Source of the DNA: Bacillus methanolicus PB1
Lineage (GTDB): Bacteria > Bacillota > Bacilli > Bacillales > Cytobacillaceae
Direction: 5' to 3'
Length of the DNA: 64,000 nucleotides
Assembly: GCF_000262755.1 (NCBI RefSeq)
Contig: NZ_AFEU01000002.1
Coordinates: forward strand, 744,001-808,000
Shown here: positions 43,929-51,759 of the stretch, piece after piece
How positions within the stretch are numbered: the first letter of the stretch is position 1
Layout: every line of letters begins with the position of its first letter
Made by a program: the position numbers and the translations under genes
The notes under the pieces: generated by a model
Databases searched by the model: none
What the model was told of the DNA's origin: nothing
Seen by the model: the letters and a program-made list of their open reading frames with translations, nothing else

Positions 43929-45089
43929 ATGAAAAAAAGAAAAATTGTTGCTGTAACTGGAATTCGTTCAGATTATGACTTAATGACCCCAGTATATCGT
44001 GAAATAGATAAACATCCTCACTTAGATTTAGAATTAATAGTGACTGGTGCTCATTTATCCGAAGCATACGGTTATACCGTGAAAGAGATTGAGAAGGATG
44101 GATTTAAAATTGCAGAAAGAATTGAGAGCTTAATAAATGGAGATTTAGCATCTTCAAGAGTAAAAGGTCTTGCAATCCAGTTACAAGGAATGGTCCAAAC
44201 TACAGATCGCATTCGACCTGACATATTATTAGTACTTGGCGATAGAGAAGAGTCTATTACAACAGCTTTAATTGGAAGTTATATGAATATTCCGGTAGCA
44301 CATGTAGCTGGAGGAGATAAAGTCATAGGTAATGTAGATGATCAAGTTAGACATGCAGTCAGCAAGCTTGCTCATATTCATTTTACTACCAATAAAGAAA
44401 GTACAGAAAGATTAAAGAAGCTAGGTGAAGAATCTTTTCGAATTTTTAACGTAGGAAACCCAGGTTTAGATAGAATTAAAGATGTTCCAGTATTGTCGCG
44501 TAAAGTATTATCAAATAGGTTGAATTTTGAAATTAATGATAATGAACCATTACTAGTGGTTATTCAACACGTAATTTCAACTGAAATTGAACAAGCTTAT
44601 GATCAAATGAAAGCAACAATGGAAGCAATTAATGAATTAGGTTATAAAACAATTATTAGCTACCCAAATTCTGATGCTGGCGGTCAACAAATGATTAAAG
44701 CTATCAATGAATACAGTCATAAACCTTTTATACATATTCAAAAAAATATACCTAGACTAGAATTTATTAATCTTTTGCGTAAAGCATCATGTTTAGTTGG
44801 TAATTCTAGTGCGGGAATATTAGAAGCACCATTTTTAAAACTACCTGTCGTAAATATTGGAAATAGGCAGAAGGGACGCCTTCATGCCGACAATGTTCAG
44901 TTCGTTAATCATGATAAACAAGAAATTATTAATGCAATAAAAAAAGCTTTATTTGATATAGATTATAGAAAACAAGTTGCTAATTGTATCAATCCATATG
45001 GTGATGGGAATGCGGCTAAGAGAATTGTTGATATTCTTGCAACAATTCCTCTTGAAAAAAAGTTACTCATAAAGGAGATAACATACTGA
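43929..45089 (+). CDS. legG: Hydrolysing UDP/GDP-sugar 2-epimerase LegG (NeuC family)
   Basis: A 386-residue enzyme of the NeuC/LegG group: AVTGIRSDYDLMTPVYREI near 7-25, HVAGGDKVIGNVDDQVRHAVSKLAHIHFTT near 124-153 and VGNSSAGILEAP near 291-302. It removes the nucleotide while epimerising C2, giving the 6-deoxy-diacetamido-mannose substrate of LegI. It starts directly after the HAD gene and shares one base with the PIG-L gene. Confidence 0.9.
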   Translation: MKKRKIVAVTGIRSDYDLMTPVYREIDKHPHLDLELIVTGAHLSEAYGYTVKEIEKDGFKIAERIESLINGDLASSRVKGLAIQLQGMVQTTDRIRPDILLVLGDREESITTALIGSYMNIPVAHVAGGDKVIGNVDDQVRHAVSKLAHIHFTTNKESTERLKKLGEESFRIFNVGNPGLDRIKDVPVLSRKVLSNRLNFEINDNEPLLVVIQHVISTEIEQAYDQMKATMEAINELGYKTIISYPNSDAGGQQMIKAINEYSHKPFIHIQKNIPRLEFINLLRKASCLVGNSSAGILEAPFLKLPVVNIGNRQKGRLHADNVQFVNHDKQEIINAIKKALFDIDYRKQVANCINPYGDGNAAKRIVDILATIPLEKKLLIKEITY

Positions 45090-45751
45090 TGAAAAAAGTT
45101 ATTATTGTCACTCCACACCCTGATGATGAAACTCTTGGGTGCGGAGGCACAATACTTCGTCATAAAAAAGAGGGCGACCAAGTTTGCTGGTTAATTGTGA
45201 CGAAAATGGGCGATGAATTTGAAATTAGTAGACGTATGAAGAGAAAAGAGGAAATTGAACGAGTAAAAGAAATGTTTGGTTTTGACGAGGTATTTCAATT
45301 AAATTTTGATGCCGGTTCTTTAGATCGTATACCATTAGGAAATATCATTAATGAAATTAGCCAATCCTTTAATAGATTCCATCCAAATATAGTATATTTG
45401 CCCTATAGAAGTGATATACATAGTGACCACAAAGTTGTTTTTGATGCTACAGTAGCTTGTACAAAATGGTTTCGCTACCCATTTGTCAATAAAGTTCTAG
45501 CTTATGAAACATTGTCGGAAACAGATTTTACTATCAATCCCGATTCAAATCATTTCCACCCTAATGTTTTTGTAGACATCTCGTCACACTTAGAAAAGAA
45601 AATTGAAATTATGAAAGTATATGAATCAGAACTTAGTGAATACCCATTTCCTCGTAGTGTAAAAGCAATAAAATCGCTAGCATATTTACGAGGAGCGGCA
45701 GCTGGCTACGAGGCAGCAGAGGCTTTTATGCTTTTAAAAGAGAGGTTATAA
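45089..45751 (+). CDS. PIG-L family N-deacetylase
   Basis: A 220-residue LmbE/PIG-L zinc deacetylase. The metal motif is TPHPDDETLGCGGTI (8-22), with SDIHSDHKVVFDA near 109-121 as the HxxH metal site. It would remove an N-acetyl group from a sugar or sugar nucleotide. Legionaminic acid synthesis itself does not need one. Its presence together with the ATP-grasp and methyltransferase genes suggests exchange of an N-acetyl for another acyl group. It lies two bases before legI. Confidence 0.85.
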   Translation: MKKVIIVTPHPDDETLGCGGTILRHKKEGDQVCWLIVTKMGDEFEISRRMKRKEEIERVKEMFGFDEVFQLNFDAGSLDRIPLGNIINEISQSFNRFHPNIVYLPYRSDIHSDHKVVFDATVACTKWFRYPFVNKVLAYETLSETDFTINPDSNHFHPNVFVDISSHLEKKIEIMKVYESELSEYPFPRSVKAIKSLAYLRGAAAGYEAAEAFMLLKERL

Positions 45752-45753
45752 CT

Positions 45754-46824
45754 ATGTCGAAAACATTTATAATTGCTGAAGCCGGGGTTAATCACAACGG
45801 TTCGCTAGACTTAGCATTTCAACTAGTTGATGCCGCAGTAGAAGCCGGAGCTGATGCAATTAAATTTCAAACATATAAAACCGAGCATTTAGTCACAAAA
45901 TCAGCACAGCAGGCAGAATATCAAAAAAAGAATATTGGAAAATCCTCATCACAATTTGAAATGTTGAAAAAGTTGGAATTGAGCTATGATGACTTTAAAA
46001 AGCTAAAACAATATTGTGATGAAAAAAATATTGTTTTTTTATCTACACCTTTCGATTTAGAAAGTGTAGATTTTTTAATTCAAGAATTGAAATTGAATGT
46101 TATAAAAATACCATCTAGTGAAATTACAAATGCTCCATACTTACATAAAATTGCATTACATGGTGTCGATGTGATTTTATCGACAGGAATGTCTATAAAG
46201 GAAGAAATTCATCATGCGCTAGCATTTTTAGCTTACGGATTCGCCAATAAAACGGATGTTTCATTCGATAAAGTAAAACGTTTTTATCAAACAGATGAGG
46301 CCAAAATGTTGCTTCAAGAAAAAGTAAGCATTTTACATTGTACAACAGAATATCCTACACCATACGAAGATGTTCATCTGAATGCAATGGATGATATGAA
46401 AGAAAATTTTAATCTTTCTATTGGATTATCGGATCATACAGAAGGAATTGTTGTTCCTATTGCAGCAGTTGCCAAAGGGGCAAAAATTATCGAAAAACAT
46501 TTTACGTTAGATAAGACTTTGCCAGGCCCTGATCATAAAGCTTCATTAGAACCAAATGAATTAAAGGAAATGATTCAATCGATTCGAATCCTTGAAAAAG
46601 CCCTTGGTGAGAAACAAAAAAGACCGACGCAAACAGAGCTGAAAAATAAAGAAGTGGCAAGAAAAAGTTTAGTTGCAGCTAAATCGATTAATAAAGGAGA
46701 AGTATTTACCTTTGATAATCTAACGATAAAGCGGCCTGGAACAGGGATCGAACCATACTATTATTGGGATTATATCGGGCAAGAAGCGCAAAAAGATTAT
46801 GAAGAAGATGAGGTTATAACGTAA
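45754..46824 (+). CDS. legI: N,N'-diacetyllegionaminate synthase LegI (NeuB family)
   Basis: A 356-residue nonulosonate synthase that condenses phosphoenolpyruvate with the LegG product. The TIM barrel starts FIIAEAGVNHNGSLDLAFQLV (5-25), with ADAIKFQTYKTEHLV and LSTGMS. LHCTTEYPTPYEDVHLNAM and GLSDHT near 230-235 line the active site. A C-terminal antifreeze-like SAF domain covers about 300-356 (RKSLVAAKSINKGEVFT). Whether the product is legionaminic, pseudaminic or sialic acid depends on the neighbours. LegB/LegC/LegG favour legionaminate. Confidence 0.93.
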   Translation: MSKTFIIAEAGVNHNGSLDLAFQLVDAAVEAGADAIKFQTYKTEHLVTKSAQQAEYQKKNIGKSSSQFEMLKKLELSYDDFKKLKQYCDEKNIVFLSTPFDLESVDFLIQELKLNVIKIPSSEITNAPYLHKIALHGVDVILSTGMSIKEEIHHALAFLAYGFANKTDVSFDKVKRFYQTDEAKMLLQEKVSILHCTTEYPTPYEDVHLNAMDDMKENFNLSIGLSDHTEGIVVPIAAVAKGAKIIEKHFTLDKTLPGPDHKASLEPNELKEMIQSIRILEKALGEKQKRPTQTELKNKEVARKSLVAAKSINKGEVFTFDNLTIKRPGTGIEPYYYWDYIGQEAQKDYEEDEVIT

Positions 46825-47456
46825 TGTGCTCCAAACCAGTGATTATTATTGGAAATGGCGGGCATGCGCGAGTATTGGTTGACATTCTATTAATGCAAAA
46901 AAGAGAGATAATAGGTTATACAGCGCCTAACGAGGACAATAATCCTTACAGTATCACTTATTTAGGTCGAGACGAAGAAATATTAAAATATCATCCGCAA
47001 GAAATTGAATTGGTTAATGCTTTAGGTTCTGTGTCTGATACAAAGCTTCGAGCAAATATTTTCAACATCTTTAAATCAAAAGGTTATAGGTTTTCTACTA
47101 TCATTCATCCTTCAGCCGTGATTTCTACAACAGTCACACTAGGTGAAGGCGTACAAATAATGGCGGGTGCAGTTATTCAATCATTTACAAAAATTGACGA
47201 TAATACTATTGTAAACACTTCTACTAGTATAGACCACGACTGTTGTATAAGTGAACATTGTCATATTGCACCTGGATGTGTTTTATCCGGCGGAATTTTT
47301 GTTGGAGAGGGAACTCATATTGGCACAGGAACAACGATTATTCAAAATGTTAGGATCGGAACAAATGTATTAATAGGTGCTGGCTCCTTAGTTTTAAGAA
47401 GTGTTGGCGATAATAAGAAAGTTTATGGTAGTCCTGCCAAGGAAGTGAGCAAATGA
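46824..47456 (+). CDS. legH: NeuD/PglD-type sugar N-acetyltransferase (LegH)
   Basis: A 210-residue acetyltransferase. A small Rossmann domain comes first (VIIIGNGGHARVLVDIL near 6-22). A left-handed beta-helix follows from about residue 90 (AVISTTVTLGEGVQIMAG, STSIDHDCCISEHCHIAPGC). The histidine in SIDHDC is the expected catalytic base of PglD-type enzymes. It would acetylate the C4 amino group made by LegC. Four-base overlap with the next gene. Confidence 0.85.
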   Translation: MCSKPVIIIGNGGHARVLVDILLMQKREIIGYTAPNEDNNPYSITYLGRDEEILKYHPQEIELVNALGSVSDTKLRANIFNIFKSKGYRFSTIIHPSAVISTTVTLGEGVQIMAGAVIQSFTKIDDNTIVNTSTSIDHDCCISEHCHIAPGCVLSGGIFVGEGTHIGTGTTIIQNVRIGTNVLIGAGSLVLRSVGDNKKVYGSPAKEVSK

Positions 47457-48523
47457 GAGACTGGAAACAATTATTAGTATCTCCTTCTACATCTATTATC
47501 GAAACGATGAAAAATATAGACCAAACCGCTACTCAAATCGCTTTAATAGTGGATGATGATTTTCGGCTTTTAGGTACAGTGACAGATGGGGATATAAGAA
47601 GAGGAATTTTAAGAGGTATTTCACTTGATGACCAAGTTTCGAAAGTCATGAATAAAAATCCGATTACGATGAAAAAAGGAGCATCGAGGCAGTCCATTAA
47701 AAGGCTTTTTCAAGAAAAAAAACTACGTCAGCTTCCCATCCTGAATAAAAATAATCAAGTAGTAGATGTCGTTTTCTCAGATGTTTTATTTGATTCAGCT
47801 GCTTATGATAATTGGGTTGTATTAATGGCAGGAGGATTAGGTACTCGTCTTCGCCCTTTAACAGAAAACATACCAAAGCCGATGTTAACAGTTGGCACTA
47901 AACCGATTTTGCAAACAATATTAGAAAGTTTTATTGAACACGGGTTTCATCAATTTTATTTTTCCGTTAATTATAAGCGCGAAATAATAAAGGAATATTT
48001 TGGTAATGGCTTGGAATGGGGAGTAAGCATCCAGTACCTTGATGAAGATCAAAGACTAGGTACTGCAGGAGCACTTTCTCTTTTTACTGAGAAGCCAACA
48101 AAGCCTATTATCGTTATGAACGGGGATATTTTAACAAAAGTAAATTTTCAGCAGCTTTTGCAGTTCCACGAAGAAAGTGATTCTATCGCGACTATGTGCG
48201 TAAGAGAATATCAACATCAAGTACCTTATGGAGTAGTAAGAACAGAAGGGACAAGACTTTGTTCGATTGAAGAAAAACCGATTGAACGTTATTTCGTCAA
48301 TGCTGGGATTTATGTCTTAAATCCTGAAGTGCTGAATTTGATACCTAAAAATGAATATTTTGATATGCCTTCCCTTTTTGAAGAATTAATTAAGCAAAAT
48401 AAAAAATTAAATGTTTTCCCGATTAGGGAATATTGGATGGATATTGGCCAAATTGATGAATATAATCGAGCAAATAATGAATTTGCAGATAACTTTTTAA
48501 AAGAAAGATGTGTAAACTCATGA
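47453..48523 (+). CDS. ptmE: CBS-domain sugar-1-phosphate nucleotidyltransferase PtmE
   Basis: A 356-residue fusion. Two CBS motifs occupy residues 1-120 (LVDDDFRLLGTVTDGDIRRGI is typical). A nucleotidyltransferase domain follows, with MAGGLGTRLRPLTENIPKPM near 125-144 and the metal site VMNGDI. In Campylobacter, PtmE is the CBS-containing glucosamine-1-phosphate guanylyltransferase that feeds GDP-linked legionaminate synthesis, so the pathway here is probably GDP-linked too. Overlaps legH and is followed by ptmF. Confidence 0.88.
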   Translation: MRDWKQLLVSPSTSIIETMKNIDQTATQIALIVDDDFRLLGTVTDGDIRRGILRGISLDDQVSKVMNKNPITMKKGASRQSIKRLFQEKKLRQLPILNKNNQVVDVVFSDVLFDSAAYDNWVVLMAGGLGTRLRPLTENIPKPMLTVGTKPILQTILESFIEHGFHQFYFSVNYKREIIKEYFGNGLEWGVSIQYLDEDQRLGTAGALSLFTEKPTKPIIVMNGDILTKVNFQQLLQFHEESDSIATMCVREYQHQVPYGVVRTEGTRLCSIEEKPIERYFVNAGIYVLNPEVLNLIPKNEYFDMPSLFEELIKQNKKLNVFPIREYWMDIGQIDEYNRANNEFADNFLKERCVNS

Positions 48524-49434
48524 AAGCGCTAGTCGTAGGATATGGTTCTATAGGTAAACGCCATGTAAGAATTTTGAATGAATTAGGCATTCTAGTTGGA
48601 CTTGTAAGTAGAAGAATTTTAGATTATAAGCCTATATTTAATTCAATTGAACCGGCTATAAAGAGTTTTTCACCTAATATTATTGTTGTTGCAAATGAAA
48701 CCTCTAAGCATTTAGAAACACTCAATTTAATAATGGAAAAAAATTATGAAGGAATCATATTAATTGAAAAACCACTATTTCAAAGTTCAAATATTACTTC
48801 ATTCGACAACGAAAATATCTTTGTAGGGTATAATCTACGGTTTCATCCTTTACTACAGAAATTAAAAACAGAGATAAAAAATCAAAAAATAATCTCATGC
48901 AGTGTTTATGTTGGCCAATATTTACCGACTTGGAGACCCTCAGCTGATTACCGTAAAACATATTCTGCTTCAAAAATGCTAGGCGGAGGAGTATTACGAG
49001 ATTTAAGTCATGAATTGGATTATTTACAATGGATTTTCGGATCATGGAAACGATTAATTTCATTAGGTGGAAAATTTAGCTCTTTAGAGATAGAGTCTGA
49101 GGACAGTTACTCTTTGTTAACAGAGACAGAGTTGTGTCCTTTAATCACGATTGAAATGAATTACCTAGATAAAATATGTCAAAGGTTTATGATTGTAAAT
49201 ACCGAAGACTATACATACAAAATTGATTTTATCAATGGTACTTTTCAAAAAAACAGCGAGATTCAATATGTAAAAGTAAGTAGAGACGAAACATACAGAA
49301 AACAGTATCTAGCTATTATAAATAAAAACTTTGATCAACTTTGTACATTTGAAGAGGGGTTAAGTGTTATTAAAATGGTTGAATCTATCGAAAGATCAAA
49401 TGAAGAAAAAGGTTGGGTATATAATGCCGAATAG
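48520..49434 (+). CDS. ptmF: Gfo/Idh-type oxidoreductase, PtmF-like
   Basis: A 304-residue NAD(P)-dependent oxidoreductase. VVGYGSIGKRHVRIL (4-18) is the dinucleotide fold, IEKPLF near 83-88 the family EKP motif, and GGGVLRDLSHELDYLQWIFG near 152-171 the substrate-side helix. In Campylobacter ptmF and ptmA lie in the legionaminate locus and are linked to supplying its glucosamine precursor. Either ATG at 48508 or 48520 is possible. The second aligns with relatives. No strong ribosome binding site is seen, so coupling to ptmE is likely. Confidence 0.78.
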   Translation: MKALVVGYGSIGKRHVRILNELGILVGLVSRRILDYKPIFNSIEPAIKSFSPNIIVVANETSKHLETLNLIMEKNYEGIILIEKPLFQSSNITSFDNENIFVGYNLRFHPLLQKLKTEIKNQKIISCSVYVGQYLPTWRPSADYRKTYSASKMLGGGVLRDLSHELDYLQWIFGSWKRLISLGGKFSSLEIESEDSYSLLTETELCPLITIEMNYLDKICQRFMIVNTEDYTYKIDFINGTFQKNSEIQYVKVSRDETYRKQYLAIINKNFDQLCTFEEGLSVIKMVESIERSNEEKGWVYNAE

Positions 49435-50134
49435 AATTTGTACTATATGTGCCCGTGGAGGTTCTAAAGGAGTTAAAAATAAAAACATACGTCCTTTACT
49501 AGGAATTCCTTTAATTGCACATACGATTATGCAAGCTCAGAAAAGTAAGATGTTTGATTTTATTGCAGTTAGTAGTGATGATGATGAAATTTTAAGAATA
49601 TCAAAACAATATGGAGTCAAAATATTAATTAATCGGCCAAGTGAACTAGCTACAGATTCAGCTGCAAAGCTTCCAGCTATTGTTCATTGTGTTCAAGAAT
49701 GTGAGAAGGTAACAGAAAAAAATTTTCAAACTATAGTTGATTTAGATGCTACTTCTCCTTTAAGAAGTGTCCAAGATATCGTAAATGCTATTCAATTATT
49801 TGAAAGCACTAGAGATGCTACTAATTTGATAACAGCATCACCAGCGAGAAGAAGTCCTTACTTTAATTTAGTGGAGTTGAATGAAAACGGTTATATAGAA
49901 CTGTCAAAACGACTTGATAAACCTATTGTTAGACGTCAAGATGCTCCTAAATGTTTTGACATGAATGCATCAATCTATGTTTGGAACAGAGAATCTTTAT
50001 TTAAAGCTAAAAGTGCAATTGATGAGAAAACAATTTTATATGAAATGCCTGAAGAGCGCTCAATTGATATTGATTCAGAGTTAGATTATGAAATTGTTCA
50101 ATTTTTAGCAGAAAAAAGGGGAAGATTATCATGA
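49424..50134 (+). CDS. legF: CMP-legionaminate synthetase LegF (NeuA family)
   Basis: A 236-residue cytidylyltransferase. CARGGSKGVKNKNIRPL (6-22) is the CTP-binding P-loop of the family. ATSPLRS near 105-111 and NASIYVW near 182-188 are substrate motifs, and SIDIDSELDYEI near 215-226 the metal site. It activates the nonulosonic acid as CMP-sugar for the Maf transferases. The ATG at 49424 is inside the end of ptmF. A longer frame starting at 49364 is rejected as overlap without homology. Confidence 0.92.
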   Translation: MPNRICTICARGGSKGVKNKNIRPLLGIPLIAHTIMQAQKSKMFDFIAVSSDDDEILRISKQYGVKILINRPSELATDSAAKLPAIVHCVQECEKVTEKNFQTIVDLDATSPLRSVQDIVNAIQLFESTRDATNLITASPARRSPYFNLVELNENGYIELSKRLDKPIVRRQDAPKCFDMNASIYVWNRESLFKAKSAIDEKTILYEMPEERSIDIDSELDYEIVQFLAEKRGRLS

Positions 50135-50955
50135 GTACTTCCTTTATGCAACAATTCGATTTAACAGGTAAAACTGCTATTGTTACTGGTGGAGCAGGTA
50201 TTCTTGGGAGACATTTTTGTTCTGGTTTAGCAGATGCAGGAGCAAACGTTGCAGTAGTTGATGTGAATATTGACGAGGCAAAAAAAGTAGCCCACCATAT
50301 TAATTCTAATTATAAAGGTCATGCGGTTGCTATTCATTGTGATGTCACCGACGAAAAATCTATTAAAACTATGGTGTCAGAAGTATTAAATAAATTTGGT
50401 GAGATAAATATTTTACATAACAATGCTGCTGGTAAATCGAATAATTTAGATAAATTTTTTGCTAATTTTGAGGATTACGATTTAAATCAATGGAAAGAAA
50501 TAATGGACACGAATATTACAAGCATGTTTTTAATAGCAAAAGAAGTGGGAAAAGTGATGAAAAAACAAGGAAAAGGAGGATCGATTATTCAAACATCATC
50601 TGTTTACGGAATATTAGCTCCTGATCAAAGAATATATGAAGGCTCTTTTTATCTGGGGAGAAAAATTAATACTCCAGCGATCTATGCCGCTTCAAAGGCA
50701 GGAGTAGTTGGATTTACAAAATATTTAGCTACCTATTGGGCTAAGGATGGAATAAGAGTGAATACTATCACTCCAGGGGGAGTAGAAAGTGGACAAAATG
50801 ATATTTTTAGACAAAACTATAGTAATCGTGTTCCACTAGGAAGAATGGCTTATCCGGAAGAAATAGTGGGTGCACTTATTTTTTTAGCATCTGATGCTTC
50901 TAGTTACGTTACCGGACAGAATATTGTTGTTGATGGGGGATTAAGTGCTTGGTGA
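50131..50955 (+). CDS. ptmA: Short-chain dehydrogenase/reductase, PtmA-like
   Basis: A 274-residue SDR. TGGAGILGRHF near 19-29 binds the dinucleotide, HNNAAG near 97-102 is the NNAG motif, and YAASKAG near 189-195 is the catalytic YxxxK. ASSYVTGQNIVVDGG ends the protein. PtmA of Campylobacter is an SDR in the legionaminate locus. The overlap with legF as ATGA shows it is part of this operon. It is the last gene before a non-coding stretch with a mobile element. Confidence 0.82.
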   Translation: MSTSFMQQFDLTGKTAIVTGGAGILGRHFCSGLADAGANVAVVDVNIDEAKKVAHHINSNYKGHAVAIHCDVTDEKSIKTMVSEVLNKFGEINILHNNAAGKSNNLDKFFANFEDYDLNQWKEIMDTNITSMFLIAKEVGKVMKKQGKGGSIIQTSSVYGILAPDQRIYEGSFYLGRKINTPAIYAASKAGVVGFTKYLATYWAKDGIRVNTITPGGVESGQNDIFRQNYSNRVPLGRMAYPEEIVGALIFLASDASSYVTGQNIVVDGGLSAW

Positions 50956-51083
50956 TGGAGATAATTCAGTAGCACTGACCATATTTCTAGAAACTACTAG
51001 ATAAGTAATCGCATTTATTCTAGTTTGATTTGTATAGAATACGTTTGTTATGGTAGAAAAAAAGTAATGGGAAAACATACATG

Positions 51084-51337
51084 TGTAACCGCCTGTTAAC
51101 TTTGAACACTTTTTGCTAATTAGTAGTGAACACTTTACTGGAAGTTAGTGCTGGCATTTTGTCACTTTAGCAAGATTATTAGCCAGAAAGCCAGATATAT
51201 CAAAGAATCTGGCTCAGCCGACAAAGGCTATCATGCCCGCCTCTCCAAATAAAGTGCACGTCTCTACTGGAAAAAAATGTTCAATCTTATTCAGCATTTT
51301 TAGGTAAGAAAGTGTTCATTTCTATTTGGCGGTTACA
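51084..51337. mobile_element. MITE-like element with IS21-type ends and 5-bp target duplication
   Basis: The 254-base element has perfect 10-base terminal inverted repeats (TGTAACCGCC at 51084-51093, GGCGGTTACA at 51328-51337). It is flanked on both sides by ACATG (51079-51083 and 51338-51342). Inside, TGAACACTTT occurs twice directly at the left (51103-51112, 51127-51136) and once inverted at the right (51309-51318). Multiple subterminal repeats of this sort and TGT...ACA ends are features of IS21-family elements. It is too short for istAB, so it is a deletion derivative or MITE. Confidence 0.78.
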
Positions 51338-51438
51338 ACATGGTTAACAAGAGCAGAAAAGATATTGGAAACTGTCATTTATCATAAATTTTTCACTTCA
51401 TAAACGTCGCAAAAAATAAGAACGTTTTTGTAAAACGT

Positions 51439-51528
51439 ATAATGTGTGCATAAAAATATAAACATAAAAAGTCCACTTTTTTGAGTTTATATACAGTAGT
51501 GTAAAGTGGATTAAAAAATACACATTAT
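51439..51528. repeat. Nested inverted repeat
   Basis: Outer arms ATAATGTGT (51439-51447) and ACACATTAT (51520-51528) enclose inner arms TCCACTTT (51472-51479) and AAAGTGGA (51503-51510). The pairs are perfect and co-axial. T runs are short, so it is not an obvious terminator. Confidence 0.55.
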
Positions 51529-51690
51529 GTTAATAGAAAAGACTTACTTAAGTAATACAAGAGATTGGATTATTGGTTACCAGTCTTTAAGGCCTTTATA
51601 TAATTAAGTAAAATTTTGAGTTTTAAGAAATTTAATATATATTTTCGAATGGATTCTTTTAAGTAAAATAGTAGAGTTGAATAAGGAAGA

Positions 51691-51730
51691 GGAAGGGCAC
51701 TTTTCTAGAATGTCCTTCCCTTATTTTTTC
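51691..51730 (+). terminator. Terminator of the legionaminate operon
   Basis: GGAAGGGCA (51691-51699) pairs with TGTCCTTCC (51711-51719), one wobble pair, with TTTTC/AGAA pairing inside, then CTTATTTTTT. The T run is on the plus strand. Confidence 0.78.
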
Positions 51731-51759
51731 AAACGAATGAAATTTTCTAAAATAATTGG

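Larger units (their letters stand above)
50956..51759. other. Intergenic region between the legionaminate operon and the CgeB-type gene
   Basis: An 804-base stretch without a supported gene. It holds, in order, an AT-rich spacer (50956-51083), a 254-base MITE-like element, a nested inverted repeat (51439-51528), an AT-rich spacer and the operon terminator at 51691-51730. Nothing recognisable was seen in 51343-51430 or 51530-51680. Confidence 0.6.
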
